64,000 nucleotides of DNA from Flavobacteriales bacterium (GCA_002706365.1 PALM01000020.1:62001-126000), one strand, 5' to 3'; positions 55,668 to 64,000 are shown, counted from the first letter of the stretch. Numbers and translations: made by a program. Notes: a model not told the origin generated them from the letters alone.

Positions 55668-56581
55668 TTCAATGCCTCCACTATAGTATTCACATTATAT
55701 CGAACCATGCCAATGTATTTGCCTTCAGCACTCTTAGCCTCGCCCATGGCATCGCTGAAAAGCGTACCGCCAATGTGCACTTGATGTCCTTTTTCTTTGC
55801 ATCCTTGTACCACTGCATTCAATGATCGATCAGAAACCGAACTTTCTACAAAGACCGCCTTGATGTTGCGATCTGAGATGTAGTTTACTAGATCACTCAC
55901 ATCTTTTAATCCATATTCAGAAAGAGTAGAGATGCCTTGCAAGCCTTTCACTTCAACATCATAAGCTCTTCCAAAATAACCGAAGGCATCATGTGCAGTA
56001 ATAAGTACTCGCTGACTGTCGGCAACTTTGGCCATCTCTTTAGTAACCCATTGATGCAGAGCTTTCAACGAATCTGAATAGGCATAGCTTTGCGATCTTA
56101 TCATTTCTTTGTCTACACCTTCTAATTTAGATAAGGTCTTTCCGAGGTAATTACACACTTCTTCCCAGAGCGACACATCAAACCAGAGGTGAGGGTCGTA
56201 AGCGCCTTGAAAGTCGGTGCTGTTGATCAATTTCTCTTTAGGAATGCCGTCTGCAGCGACAATGATCTGCTTTCTATTTTCCAGCTTTTCAAATACTTCG
56301 CCCATCTTTCCTTCTAGGTGCAGACCGTTGTATATGATCACATCTGCATTGGTCAGCAGCTTTAGATCACCTTGGGTAGCCTTATAGAGGTGAGGGTCTA
56401 CCCCGGGTCCCATTAAATAAGTCACCTCTGCTTGGTCTCCTACTATTTCTTTTACTGCATCACCCAACATTCCTGTGGTGCAGACGATCTTCAATCTACC
56501 ATCAGTATTTGAGTCCGATTCAGAAGGGGAGGCGCATGCGATGAAAAGCAAGGCAGTTATATGAATCAAAAGCTTTCTCAT
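55664..56581 (-). CDS. mntA: Metal-binding lipoprotein of the ABC transporter (MntA/TroA type)
   Basis: 305 residues with lipobox LLFIAC (Cys 16). Cluster A-1 substrate-binding fold: LKIVCTTGMLGDAVKEIVGD, MGPGVDPHLYKAT (ligand His), AYDPHLWFDVSLW (His), LITAHDAFGYFGRAYDVEVK (His), VFVESSVSDRSL (near the Asp ligand). Three His plus Asp is the Zn/Mn-binding TroA/ZnuA pattern. There is no long His-rich loop, so Mn or Zn cannot be decided. It overlaps mntR by four bases. Confidence 0.93.
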   Translation of the reverse strand: MRKLLIHITALLFIACASPSESDSNTDGRLKIVCTTGMLGDAVKEIVGDQAEVTYLMGPGVDPHLYKATQGDLKLLTNADVIIYNGLHLEGKMGEVFEKLENRKQIIVAADGIPKEKLINSTDFQGAYDPHLWFDVSLWEEVCNYLGKTLSKLEGVDKEMIRSQSYAYSDSLKALHQWVTKEMAKVADSQRVLITAHDAFGYFGRAYDVEVKGLQGISTLSEYGLKDVSDLVNYISDRNIKAVFVESSVSDRSLNAVVQGCKEKGHQVHIGGTLFSDAMGEAKSAEGKYIGMVRYNVNTIVEALK

Positions 56582-57240
56582 CGATTCTTGATTTTGATAT
56601 AGAGGTTCTCAGCCACATCTCTAGAGAGGGATATGGTACGCGAATCAATCTCTACTTCCAAGGATCCATCGTATTCATTTCTTTTCAGGCATTCACATTC
56701 GTCGCCAAGTTTTAGCGATAAGGATTTTAAATAGTTAAAAAAGGCCGTGCTATGGTCTTTAACTCCAAGGATTCTAGCTTTATCACCCACCTTTAAGTCG
56801 TTTAAAGTCGCTTCAAGTGCAGGAGGAAAGTGACCATCTCTATCGGGGATAGGATCTCCATGAGGATCCCTTCTAGGGTTTCCGAGAAAACGATCCAATC
56901 GATCGGTTAATTCGGCCGACTGTATGTGTTCCAATTGTTCTGCCAACTCATGCACTTCCGACCAATTGAATTTTAGCTTTTCATATAGGAAGTACTCCCA
57001 CAAGCGGTGCTTGCGAAGCACTGTGATTGCGACTTTTCGACCGGCCGCAGTAAGTTCAACAGCCTGGTACTTCTCGTACTTGACCAGATCCTTTGCACTT
57101 AATTTTTTAAGCATGGCTGTAACAGAAGAAGCCTTGGTTTCTAGCTTCTCTGCGATAGCATTGGTGCTTGATTTTGAATGTTCATCCTGCTCCAATACAA
57201 AAATGGCTTTCAGATAATTCTCTTCGCTTAGTGAGGGCAT
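56578..57240 (-). CDS. mntR: DtxR/MntR-family metal-dependent repressor
   Basis: 220 residues. N-terminal winged helix (SLSEENYLKAIFVLEQDEHS; KLETKASSVTAMLKKLSAKD), then the dimerisation and metal domain (RKVAITVLRKHRLWEYFLYE; HELAEQLEHIQSAELTDRLD; NPRRDPHGDPIPDRDG), then a FeoA/SH3-like C-terminus (LNDLKVGDKARILGVKD). With metal bound it represses uptake genes. It leads the mnt operon, divergent from the receptor gene; the intergenic palindrome is its probable operator, so it likely autoregulates. Confidence 0.93.
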   Translation of the reverse strand: MPSLSEENYLKAIFVLEQDEHSKSSTNAIAEKLETKASSVTAMLKKLSAKDLVKYEKYQAVELTAAGRKVAITVLRKHRLWEYFLYEKLKFNWSEVHELAEQLEHIQSAELTDRLDRFLGNPRRDPHGDPIPDRDGHFPPALEATLNDLKVGDKARILGVKDHSTAFFNYLKSLSLKLGDECECLKRNEYDGSLEVEIDSRTISLSRDVAENLYIKIKNR

Positions 57241-57254
57241 TTTGTTGTAAATAT

Positions 57255-57262
57255 TTTAGACA
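57255..57262. promoter_or_regulatory. Half-operator TTTAGACA
   Basis: This is an exact copy of one arm of the palindrome, 32 bases away (about three helical turns), overlapping the mntR -7 box (57261-57268). Confidence 0.5.
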
Positions 57263-57268
57263 AAATTA
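57261..57268 (-). promoter_or_regulatory. -7 box of the mntR operon
   Basis: On the minus strand this reads TAATTTTG (TAnnTTTG), 20 bases before the mntR start codon. Confidence 0.55.
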
Positions 57269-57286
57269 ATTATAACTAAATACATT

Positions 57287-57302
57287 TTTAGACATGTCTA
57301 AA
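57287..57302. promoter_or_regulatory. Palindromic MntR/DtxR-type operator
   Basis: TTTAGACATGTCTAAA is a perfect 16-bp palindrome, of the TTAGG-n-CCTAA style bound by DtxR-family repressors. It lies at the -33 position of both divergent promoters, so binding could block mntR and the receptor gene together. Confidence 0.75.
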
Positions 57303-57306
57303 TTAT

Positions 57307-57314
57307 TATTTTTG
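57307..57314 (+). promoter_or_regulatory. -7 box of the TonB-dependent receptor gene
   Basis: TATTTTTG matches TAnnTTTG and lies four bases after the palindrome and 25 bases before the start codon. Confidence 0.6.
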
Positions 57315-57339
57315 CAAATAAAATAATTCCTCGATCTAA

Positions 57340-59730
57340 ATGGCGAAAGCTTTTCATATATACTGCTTTACTGCATTCTTGCTTTTTTTCTTAGCTTCAG
57401 TAGAATCTCATGCTCAAAGCACCAGGATTTATGGGAAGGTGACTTCAGAGGGTAAAGCTGTGCCCTTCGCAAATGTGTATTTGAAGGGAACAGAAAGAGG
57501 TGCCTCTGCCAATGCCGAAGGGGAGTATGAGATCAAGGATCTGGAATCCGGCACTTACACCTTACATATAAGTGCGATTGGTTACATGGCTATAAATGAA
57601 GAACTAAGCTTAGAGGAAGGGCAGTCGGTACGAAAAGACTTCATGCTGAAAGAAGATGTTTTAAACCTCTCCCAAGTAGTGATCACCGGCTCTCGAAATC
57701 AAGTAGAGCGCTATAATTCACCGGTGATCGTCAATGCGATCAGCTCAAAAACCTTCGAAGCTACGCAGTCGATCAGTCTTTCTGATGGGCTAAACTTCTC
57801 TCCCGGACTTAGAGTGGAGAATAATTGTCAGAACTGCGGCTTTACTCAATTGAGAATGAATGGTCTGGATGGTGCATATTCCCAAGTATTGATCAATTCT
57901 CGACCGGTCTTTTCGGCCTTAGCTGGGGTATACGGTTTAGAAATGCTGCCTTCCAATATGGTAGATCGGATCGAGGTAGTAAGGGGTGGAGGATCCGTGA
58001 TGTATGGCGGCAACGCTATAGCAGGAACGATAAACATCATTACTAAGGATCCGGTAGAGAATACTTTCGAAGTGGGAGTTAACCAATCATTGATCAATGG
58101 AGAGGCTTCTGATAGAACCGTAAATTTTAACGGGGCTTTGGTCTCAGAAGATTTGAGAAAGGGGATATCCTTCTTTGGTTTTAATCGCAACCGAGATCAT
58201 TGGGATGCTAATGGCGATGGATTTTCAGAGATCGTGAGCTTAAAGAACAACACTTTTGGCTTCGATGCCTTCTATGAATTGAATGATCGCGACAAAATAA
58301 AACTCGGTGCTTATTATATCAATGAATTTAGAAGAGGAGGTAATAAATTCGATCTCTTTCCACATCAAACTGATATAACTGAGCAACTGGAACATGATAT
58401 CATCAATACGAACCTCTCTTTTGATCACTTCAGCAAAAACAGTAAGCATAAGTTTTCGCTCTATGGTTCTCTTCAGCATGTAGATAGATCTAGTTATTAC
58501 GGCGGAGGAGGCAGGGTGATCTCACCGGGCGATAGTCTTACTGAAGCAGATGTCCTGGCTATCAATGCGTACGGCAAGTCGGAAGACCTTTCTACCGTTA
58601 GTGGTATACAATACAATTACTTTATCAATCCATTGGTCACCATTACCTTTGGATCTGAATACATCTACAATGATGTGATCGACCGAATGCCGGGCTATGG
58701 TAGACTGATCGATCAGCAAGTAGGTACGTGGGGCACTTTTTCCGAAATAGAGATCAAAACCTCAGAAAAGCTGACCTTCTTGCTAGGAGGACGTTTTGAT
58801 CAACTGAATATAAAAGGTAAATACGACCTCCAAGAAGAGAACTTTGAGAATGAGGAAAAGATCAATGTGTTTGTACCTCGTTTGTCGGCCATGTACAAAA
58901 TCAAAGAAAACTTAAAACTTAGGGCTTCATTCTCTCAAGGTTATCGCGGACCCCAAGCGTTTGATGAGGATATGCATATAGAAACAGTAGGAGGAGCAGC
59001 CAGATTCATTAGGCTTGGTCCCGACCTTGAAGTGGAAAGATCCAATAGTGCAGTTGCTTCCTTGAACTACGATCAATTCGTAGGTAAATATCAGATGAAC
59101 TTTGTGATCGAAGGCTTCTATACTCAGCTTAACAAGCCTTTCATCTTCAGCGATCAACAAGAATTAGCAAGTGGAGTGGCAGTGCTCACAAAGAGAAATG
59201 GCGATGGCGCTACAGTGTCGGGAATCAATCTTGAAGCAAATATTGCCTTGGGAAGTAAATTGGTCTTACAGTCTGGAGCTACCTTTCAAAATGCACTATT
59301 CAATGAGGCCGAAGAATTATGGGCTCCTGAAGTTCCTTCTGAAGGGATTCCTATTACCACCACAGAACGCTTGTTGAGAACACCGAATGCATATGGCTAC
59401 TTTTCTCTGGTGTACACAGCTAGCAAGCTACTTTCATTCTCTTATTCAGGGGTGTTAACAGGACCAATGGACGTTCCCCATGTAATCGATGTAGAAACTG
59501 AACGCACCATAATTGAGACTACTCCAAGTTTCTTTGAACACAACCTTAAGCTGTCTTATAGCATTTCTCTTGATGAGCACTACCGCCTAGAATTGTTCGG
59601 AGGAGTCCAAAACCTCACCAACTCTTATCAAAACGACTTTGATAAAGGAGTAAATCGGGATGCCGGATATATTTATGGTCCAATACGTCCCAGAACATTA
59701 TTTATGGGGCTGAAGTTTGGTCTTGATTGA
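57340..59730 (+). CDS. TonB-dependent outer-membrane receptor, probable metal uptake
   Basis: 796 residues with signal peptide. A CarboxypepD_reg-like domain (RIYGKVTSEGKAVPFANVYL, ANAEGEYEIKDLESGTYTLH) covers ~27-110. The plug (QVVITGSRNQVERYNSPVIV; VDRIEVVRGGGSVMYGGNAI; GTINIITKD) and beta-barrel follow, with an end GPIRPRTLFMGLKFGLD. The plug has NNCQNCGFTQLRMNG with a C-x-x-C. It imports a ligand at the cost of TonB energy. Divergence from mntR with a shared operator suggests manganese or zinc (or a chelate). Confidence 0.93.
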   Translation: MAKAFHIYCFTAFLLFFLASVESHAQSTRIYGKVTSEGKAVPFANVYLKGTERGASANAEGEYEIKDLESGTYTLHISAIGYMAINEELSLEEGQSVRKDFMLKEDVLNLSQVVITGSRNQVERYNSPVIVNAISSKTFEATQSISLSDGLNFSPGLRVENNCQNCGFTQLRMNGLDGAYSQVLINSRPVFSALAGVYGLEMLPSNMVDRIEVVRGGGSVMYGGNAIAGTINIITKDPVENTFEVGVNQSLINGEASDRTVNFNGALVSEDLRKGISFFGFNRNRDHWDANGDGFSEIVSLKNNTFGFDAFYELNDRDKIKLGAYYINEFRRGGNKFDLFPHQTDITEQLEHDIINTNLSFDHFSKNSKHKFSLYGSLQHVDRSSYYGGGGRVISPGDSLTEADVLAINAYGKSEDLSTVSGIQYNYFINPLVTITFGSEYIYNDVIDRMPGYGRLIDQQVGTWGTFSEIEIKTSEKLTFLLGGRFDQLNIKGKYDLQEENFENEEKINVFVPRLSAMYKIKENLKLRASFSQGYRGPQAFDEDMHIETVGGAARFIRLGPDLEVERSNSAVASLNYDQFVGKYQMNFVIEGFYTQLNKPFIFSDQQELASGVAVLTKRNGDGATVSGINLEANIALGSKLVLQSGATFQNALFNEAEELWAPEVPSEGIPITTTERLLRTPNAYGYFSLVYTASKLLSFSYSGVLTGPMDVPHVIDVETERTIIETTPSFFEHNLKLSYSISLDEHYRLELFGGVQNLTNSYQNDFDKGVNRDAGYIYGPIRPRTLFMGLKFGLD

Positions 59731-60117
59731 TCATGCGATGATCTTCTAGCTCGATCTGAATTTAAGTAGGGAAGAGAGTCTTCAAAATGTCAGGAATATA
59801 ATCCAGTAGATTCTGATAAAGCCGAAACAAAGCAGTCGCTCAATCTGACAAAAAACCAAAGAAAGATTCCCTTCCTTATTTCCATTGATCCCATAGTTAA
59901 ATTTACATATGTAATCACTTTACAAATGTCAACAATAGATAATCAGAGACTATATCGATAGAATGTTTACAAAAGTAAATAGATGTGTCACAAAATAAGC
60001 TGTAAATTAGTTTGCGACACTTAATAAACTATAAAAGAGTATGTTAAGTGTATTTATATAAAGTAATATCTAGTTAATTTGTTTAATACTTACCTCAAAT
60101 TCTATTCATATTACAAT

Positions 60118-60175
60118 TGTAAACAAAGTGTAGTGTAAATATTGTTTACATTTGTGTATTATGTTTGTGTTTACA
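60118..60175 (+). promoter_or_regulatory. Octamer array TGTAAACA / TGTTTACA / TGTTTACA at 25-bp steps
   Basis: Copies start at 60118 (reverse), 60143 and 60168 (forward), each exactly 25 bases apart. A -7 box lies between the last two. The arrangement suggests cooperative binding by a repressor, perhaps the XRE protein itself. Confidence 0.6.
60160..60167 (+). promoter_or_regulatory. -7 box of the XRE regulator gene
   Basis: TATGTTTG fits TAnnTTTG, immediately followed by the third TGTTTACA site and 25 bases before the ATG. Confidence 0.55.
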
Positions 60176-60192
60176 AGAATAAATAGTAAAAA

Positions 60193-60585
60193 ATGGACTT
60201 AGAGGAGCGTTTTAGATACATCATGAAGCTGAATCAATTATCTGCTTCAGCCTTTGCGGATGAGATTGGAGTACAGCGATCTTCTATCTCACATATTTTA
60301 TCTGGAAGGAATAAACCTAGTTTAGAATTCATTCAAAAGGTCCTAAAGAGATTTCCTAAAGTAGATGCGAATTGGTTGATCAACGGAACTACCTCTGTAG
60401 ATAAATCGGAAATCGGAAATCAGAAATCAGAAATCGAGGAAACTTCTCCGAGCCCATATATTGAGTCTGAGAACGAAAATAGTAGCACAGTAGTAGAAGA
60501 GTCTTCAATTCAAACTAATAAAGGCAAGATCAAGAAGATCGTGGTCTTTTATGATGATCAGACCTTTGAGGAGTTCAATCCTTAG
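60193..60585 (+). CDS. XRE-family transcriptional regulator with repeat insertion
   Basis: 130 residues. HTH_XRE at 1-65 (RFRYIMKLNQLSASAFADEI, GVQRSSISHILSGRNKPSLE, VDANWLINGTT). Residues ~70-82 (DKSEIGNQKSEIEE region) are encoded by five AATCRGA heptamers at 60402-60437, in frame. The remaining tail is acidic and low-complexity (YIESENENSSTVVEESS) and ends in a short beta stretch (KIKKIVVFYDDQTFEEF). Probably a DNA-binding repressor that regulates itself. The fold of the tail is unknown. Confidence 0.88.
   Translation: MDLEERFRYIMKLNQLSASAFADEIGVQRSSISHILSGRNKPSLEFIQKVLKRFPKVDANWLINGTTSVDKSEIGNQKSEIEETSPSPYIESENENSSTVVEESSIQTNKGKIKKIVVFYDDQTFEEFNP
60402..60437 (+). repeat. In-frame heptamer array inside the XRE gene
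   Basis: AATCGGA AATCGGA AATCAGA AATCAGA AATCGAG, the same units as in the 2977-3259 cassettes. Read in frame they yield the heptapeptide K-S-E-I-G-N-Q. Confidence 0.9.
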
Positions 60586-60625
60586 TTAATTCCCTTTTAG
60601 ATTGCTGCAAAATGGCATTTAGCCT

Positions 60626-60633
60626 TAATTTTG
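60626..60633 (+). promoter_or_regulatory. -7 box of pyrD
   Basis: TAATTTTG; TTG at 60602-60604 lies 21 bases upstream. The ATG is six bases downstream, so the transcript is probably leaderless. Confidence 0.6.
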
Positions 60634-60639
60634 CGCTCC

Positions 60640-61674
60640 ATGTACAAAGCCTTTATTCGCCCAATTCTATTTCTCCTTCCTGCTGAAAAAGCCCATCATT
60701 TCACCTTTTCAATCTTTGGTGGCTTGATGAAGATTCCCGGGCTGAGTAGCATCGTAAAAGCCAATTTTAGAAATAGGCATAAATCATTGGAAAGAGAGTT
60801 GTGGGGTATTACGTTCCCTAACCCCGTTGGGCTAGCAGCTGGTTTTGATAAGGATGCTAAGCTTTATCGCGAGCTATCTGCTTTGGGATTTGGTTTTATT
60901 GAGATTGGGACAATCACACCTAAAGGACAGCCGGGAAATCCGCAACCGCGTTTGTTTCGACTTCCAAAAGATAAAGCTTTGGTCAACCGAATGGGTTTCA
61001 ATAATGAGGGTGTTGAGGCTGCTATTGAGCGATTGAAGAAGAAGCCTAAAGGATTAATTGTAGGAGGGAACATCGGTAAGAACAAAGTGACTCCTAATGA
61101 GAATGCAACAGATGATTATTTGATCAGCTTTAGAGCGCTGCACAAGTATGTAGATTACTTTGTGGTGAATGTAAGTTCGCCAAATACTCCCAACTTAAGA
61201 GAATTACAAGATAAAGAGCCCTTAAAGCGCCTATTGGTGACCTTACAAGCAGAGAATAAGACTTTTGATGCTCCTAAGCCCATCTTGCTTAAGATCGCTC
61301 CAGATCTAACGGATGGACAGCTAAACGACATTATCGACCTGATCCAGGAAATAAACTTGGATGGATTGATTGCCACCAACACGACTATCGATCGATCCGG
61401 ACTTCAAACTCCTGATTCGGAAGTGGAAGCTATTGGAGCAGGGGGATTGTCGGGCATGCCATTAGAGAAAAGGGCAACAGAGGTGATCAAATATATATCC
61501 GATAGATCCAATAAGGCGTTCCCAATTATTGCTGTTGGAGGAATCTTTAGCGCTGAAGATGCTTTAGCTAAACTAGAAGCTGGTGCTGATCTGGTGCAGC
61601 TTTATACGGGATTCATTTACGAAGGTCCTACACTGATCAAGCGTATCAACAAAGCGCTGATCAAAGGTACTTGA
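60640..61674 (+). CDS. pyrD: Dihydroorotate dehydrogenase (quinone), class 2
   Basis: 344 residues from ATG 60640 (a TTG nine bases upstream lies inside the -7 box). The N-terminal amphipathic segment ([20 protein letters not shown]) inserts into the inner membrane. FMN-barrel motifs: [52 protein letters not shown], catalytic Ser in [46 protein letters not shown] and [20 protein letters not shown]. It oxidises dihydroorotate to orotate with quinone. It ends stop-to-stop against the next gene. Confidence 0.97.
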   Translation: MYKAFIRPILFLLPAEKAHHFTFSIFGGLMKIPGLSSIVKANFRNRHKSLERELWGITFPNPVGLAAGFDKDAKLYRELSALGFGFIEIGTITPKGQPGNPQPRLFRLPKDKALVNRMGFNNEGVEAAIERLKKKPKGLIVGGNIGKNKVTPNENATDDYLISFRALHKYVDYFVVNVSSPNTPNLRELQDKEPLKRLLVTLQAENKTFDAPKPILLKIAPDLTDGQLNDIIDLIQEINLDGLIATNTTIDRSGLQTPDSEVEAIGAGGLSGMPLEKRATEVIKYISDRSNKAFPIIAVGGIFSAEDALAKLEAGADLVQLYTGFIYEGPTLIKRINKALIKGT

Positions 61675-63369
61675 TTAGCTTCCATTTTTAAGAAAATCCG
61701 GTTCCAAATGGGCTTTAGCGCCTGCTTTTATGTTTTCAACCAGATAGTTGATGATTGACTTATGTCGTATTCTCTCAACTGAATATACAGCAGTTTCATA
61801 TTTCGGAGTCTCAGGCCCATAATTATTTGGAATTACTTCTCGAATAATAAAGGATAAGAACTTCCTTTTTCTAGATACATGATGGCCTTTTTCTCTCTTT
61901 ACTTTCATTTCGTCCATTCCTCTTAATAAGTCGAAATGCTTCATATTTGAGTACTGTAGATCCATCTTTGTATTGCTGCTGTAGTCATTAGCCTCCATTC
62001 GCATCTCAAGCCAATCCAATTTGCCATCCTTAAACTCTATAAATGCAGATTCTTTTGTGAGTGGGTTTAATGCTTCTAAGGGAATATGCTCAACTCTTGT
62101 TTGTAGTTGAAAGCGGTCATTGGTGTCGGCTAAGAAGAAATGCGCCTGAAGATCTAGTCTACCTTTGTCCATGAAATAAGCTTCAGCCACTAATTTTAAT
62201 GTGTCGTCATCTATAAGGTCTTGAAATCGATTGCTCAAATTCTCGATCTCAATGTCTAAATAATCGATCTCTGCATGTATCGGTCTTTTGGCATTGATCT
62301 CCCATTCGTAATAGTTAAGCTGAGTATCAGTAATGGTGAGCTTAGGTATGCTAAGATCGATCTCTAATGCTTTTAGTACGGTACCGATCAATGGTATTGT
62401 CGTCTTGTTTTCACTTAATCGTTTATCACGATAGATCTCAATATTTGCCTTATTTATAGATATTTCAGAAGTTTTGATGCTTTTGTTCCTTTGAAAGGAT
62501 CTGAGATCGAACTTTCGTACAATTAACTCATCGATTTCGCATTTATACCAATCCACTTCTTGAATCTTATCGAGCATAAAAGTGAATTTGTCTTCTCTTG
62601 GTACCAATCGAATGTCTTTAAAGGTCAAGTGATCTTCATCTGTCTCTTTGGTAAAGCTTCCTATAGAGAGGCTATAATCTTCATTTGCCTCCCAATGCAT
62701 ATTCTTTAAATTGAAATATGAAGAGTCGTAATTAAAGACTATGGAGGAGTTTAAAGTCTGAGGATCTGTGCTGATTCCATAGATCTTAAAGCTTGAATTT
62801 TCACTGCGCATTAAGCGCAACGAATCATTCTTTAACACCTTGTAGTATTGCGTGTTGGCCTTATTGATATCTATTTCAGAAATCTGAATAGTCTTGAACT
62901 TGCCATTTACTAAATCAGAGAACAATCTTTTTTGATTGCCAATCCTAGACACGATAAGATCACCTTCTGAAATGCTTGAATCGGCTTTATAGAAAAAAAC
63001 CTTCGGTGAATTAAAACTAACCTTACCTATATCAATATGATTGCTAAAGACAATATTTATTAGATTGAGATCTTGGATCCTTATCTCATCTAGCTCTATA
63101 TAATAGATTGAGCTTTTGGCTTGATTGATCTTTTTCAAGCTATCCAAATAGTCAATCTTTGGTATGATTTTAATATCCTTCAGCACAAGCTCTCTGCTAA
63201 AGAGGCTCAATTCAAAGTCTCCCAGATCGTAATGATAAACCTCATTATCCTGTTTTAAAGCTAGTTTGTGTAGACGATTAGCCACTATGTCTTCAATCAA
63301 TCCCTTTCCAAACCAAGCGATCAAAAACACTATGATAATACTCAGTGCAATCTTGTACTTTTTATGCAT
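61675..63369 (-). CDS. AsmA/DUF748-like membrane-anchored protein
   Basis: 564 residues. N-terminal membrane helix (IALSIIIVFLIAWFGKGLIE) and a long beta-rich periplasmic region with repeated phrases such as VYHYDLGDFELSLFSRELVL, LDEIRIQDLNLINIVFSN, ISEIDINKANTQYYKV and SEISINKANIEIYRDKRLSE. This architecture resembles AsmA-like/DUF748 proteins that bridge the envelope and may move lipids. The C-terminal part is Lys/Arg-rich (KVKREKGHHVSRKRKFLSF). Family placement is tentative. Confidence 0.65.
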   Translation of the reverse strand: MHKKYKIALSIIIVFLIAWFGKGLIEDIVANRLHKLALKQDNEVYHYDLGDFELSLFSRELVLKDIKIIPKIDYLDSLKKINQAKSSIYYIELDEIRIQDLNLINIVFSNHIDIGKVSFNSPKVFFYKADSSISEGDLIVSRIGNQKRLFSDLVNGKFKTIQISEIDINKANTQYYKVLKNDSLRLMRSENSSFKIYGISTDPQTLNSSIVFNYDSSYFNLKNMHWEANEDYSLSIGSFTKETDEDHLTFKDIRLVPREDKFTFMLDKIQEVDWYKCEIDELIVRKFDLRSFQRNKSIKTSEISINKANIEIYRDKRLSENKTTIPLIGTVLKALEIDLSIPKLTITDTQLNYYEWEINAKRPIHAEIDYLDIEIENLSNRFQDLIDDDTLKLVAEAYFMDKGRLDLQAHFFLADTNDRFQLQTRVEHIPLEALNPLTKESAFIEFKDGKLDWLEMRMEANDYSSNTKMDLQYSNMKHFDLLRGMDEMKVKREKGHHVSRKRKFLSFIIREVIPNNYGPETPKYETAVYSVERIRHKSIINYLVENIKAGAKAHLEPDFLKNGS

Positions 63370-63431
63370 AAGCTAAAATTACTCACTAATCTTCAAGTGA
63401 TATCAATTGCATTATTTGGTAAAATTGTATC

Positions 63432-64000
63432 ATGCTAAAGATCGTTGAATGTCCAAGAGATGCTATGCAAGGCATAGATGTATTCATTCCTACGGAAAAG
63501 AAGGTAGATTATCTGAATCAATTGTTGAAAGTGGGCTTTGATACTTTGGATTTTGGGTCATTCGTTTCTCCTAAAGCAATTCCGCAATTGGCAGACACCA
63601 AAGAGGTGCTTCCTCAGTTGGATTTAGGGTCAAGCAAGACAAAATTATTAGCCATAGTAGCTAATTACAGAGGGGCAGAGGATGCTGCCTCTTTTGAGGA
63701 GATCAATTACTTGGGCTATCCCTTCTCAATTTCAGAGACATTTCAGCAGAGGAACACCAATGCTAGCATCGAGCAATCCATAAGCAGGGTAGAAGAGATC
63801 CAAACACTTTGTATGAAAAGCAAGAAGCAGCTTGTGATCTATTTGTCGATGGGCTTTGGTAATCCATATGGCGACCCATATCATGAAGATATACTGGCGA
63901 AATGGATAGAAAGATTGTCCGAGCTCGATATAAAGATATTCGCACCAAGTGATACTATTGGTGTGGCAAAGCCTGAATTGATCAATAGTATATATACCAC
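63432..64000 (+). CDS. Hydroxymethylglutaryl-CoA lyase (5' part)
   Basis: The first 189 residues, open to the window edge. MLKIVECPRDAMQGIDVFIP carries the R-D metal/catalytic pair; GFDTLDFGSFVSPKAIPQLA, TFQQRNTNASIEQSI and SMGFGNPYGDPYHEDIL, FAPSDTIGVA follow the HMGL-like TIM barrel. It cleaves 3-hydroxy-3-methylglutaryl-CoA to acetyl-CoA and acetoacetate, the last step of leucine degradation. TAAAATTG just before the ATG differs from the -7 consensus by one base. Confidence 0.92.
   Translation, partial: MLKIVECPRDAMQGIDVFIPTEKKVDYLNQLLKVGFDTLDFGSFVSPKAIPQLADTKEVLPQLDLGSSKTKLLAIVANYRGAEDAASFEEINYLGYPFSISETFQQRNTNASIEQSISRVEEIQTLCMKSKKQLVIYLSMGFGNPYGDPYHEDILAKWIERLSELDIKIFAPSDTIGVAKPELINSIYT

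Larger units (their letters stand above)
59731..60192. other. 462-base AT-rich regulatory region of the XRE gene
   Basis: No gene. It contains octamers TGTTTACA/TGTAAACA at 59964, 60118, 60143 and 60168, an inverted repeat GTGTCACAAA (59985-59994) / TTTGCGACAC (60011-60020; nine of ten pairs) and a -7 box. The first ~150 bases show nothing. Confidence 0.6.

Noticed and set aside
60193-60585. XRE gene as a prophage or plasmid regulator
   Set aside because: No integrase, phage or mobilisation genes and no attachment repeats nearby; neighbours are housekeeping genes.

Overview
The window looks like chromosome from a Bacteroidota bacterium, most likely a marine, Flavobacteriales-like lineage. 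The base composition is moderately AT-rich. Several secreted proteins end in type IX secretion (T9SS) type-A sorting domains (YPNP motifs). Families typical of the phylum are present: DUF4835, GWxTD, DUF2911, BatA-type proteins, a Bacteroidota-type omega subunit and a CarboxypepD_reg/TonB receptor. Promoters match the phylum's -33 TTTG / -7 TAnnTTTG signature, often only a few bases from the start codon.

Layout. 1-2.8 kb: end of a thioesterase, a GT2 glycosyltransferase, a GWxTD protein, and tRNA-Ser(UGA) with its own promoter and terminator. 2.8-9.4 kb: small secreted or hypothetical genes (T9SS protein, lipoproteins, DUF2200), a diacylglycerol kinase and a PqqB-like metallo-hydrolase, separated by repeat-rich spacers. 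9.4-15.4 kb: a glycan cluster (GT4, methyltransferase, GT4) running into gcvT, comB and a zinc phospholipase C-like gene. 15.4-18.7 kb (minus): a dihydroorotase-like protein lacking metal ligands, and a BatA/VWA protein. 18.8-22.4 kb: DUF3332, LpoB, COG3014 lipoprotein, a membrane protein and a DCC thiol oxidoreductase. 23.2-29 kb: bamD-rpoZ-coaBC-DUF4835-recN, then fabI. 29.2-40.8 kb: clpC, gyrA, a TPR protein, a candidate structured ncRNA, an SPFH protein, a CDGSH protein, DUF2911 and clpB. 41-51.7 kb: T9SS cargo including an M1 aminopeptidase and two tandem paralogous ~1,140-1,170-residue adhesin-like proteins, one frameshifted in an A8 run. 52.6-59.7 kb: a complete metal-uptake locus, mntR-mntA-mntB-mntC-mntD, divergent from a TonB-dependent receptor, with a perfect palindromic operator between them. 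60-64 kb: an XRE regulator with a striking upstream octamer array, pyrD, an AsmA-like protein and the start of an HMG-CoA lyase.

The most unusual signals are not conventional genes. (1) Seven-nucleotide tandem repeats with several unrelated unit sequences fill spacers, form the 3' ends of genes and in one case sit in frame inside a regulator. (2) A perfect 18-bp inverted repeat encloses the lpoB start codon. (3) A promoter / closing-stem / bubble / hairpin / terminator unit at 36.0-36.2 kb looks like a 6S-type RNA. (4) TGTTTACA octamers sit at exact 25-bp spacing over the XRE gene's own promoter. (5) An Mn/Zn permease is fused to a DtxR-like domain that keeps metal-ligand residues. All calls come from reading the sequence; no database search was possible.
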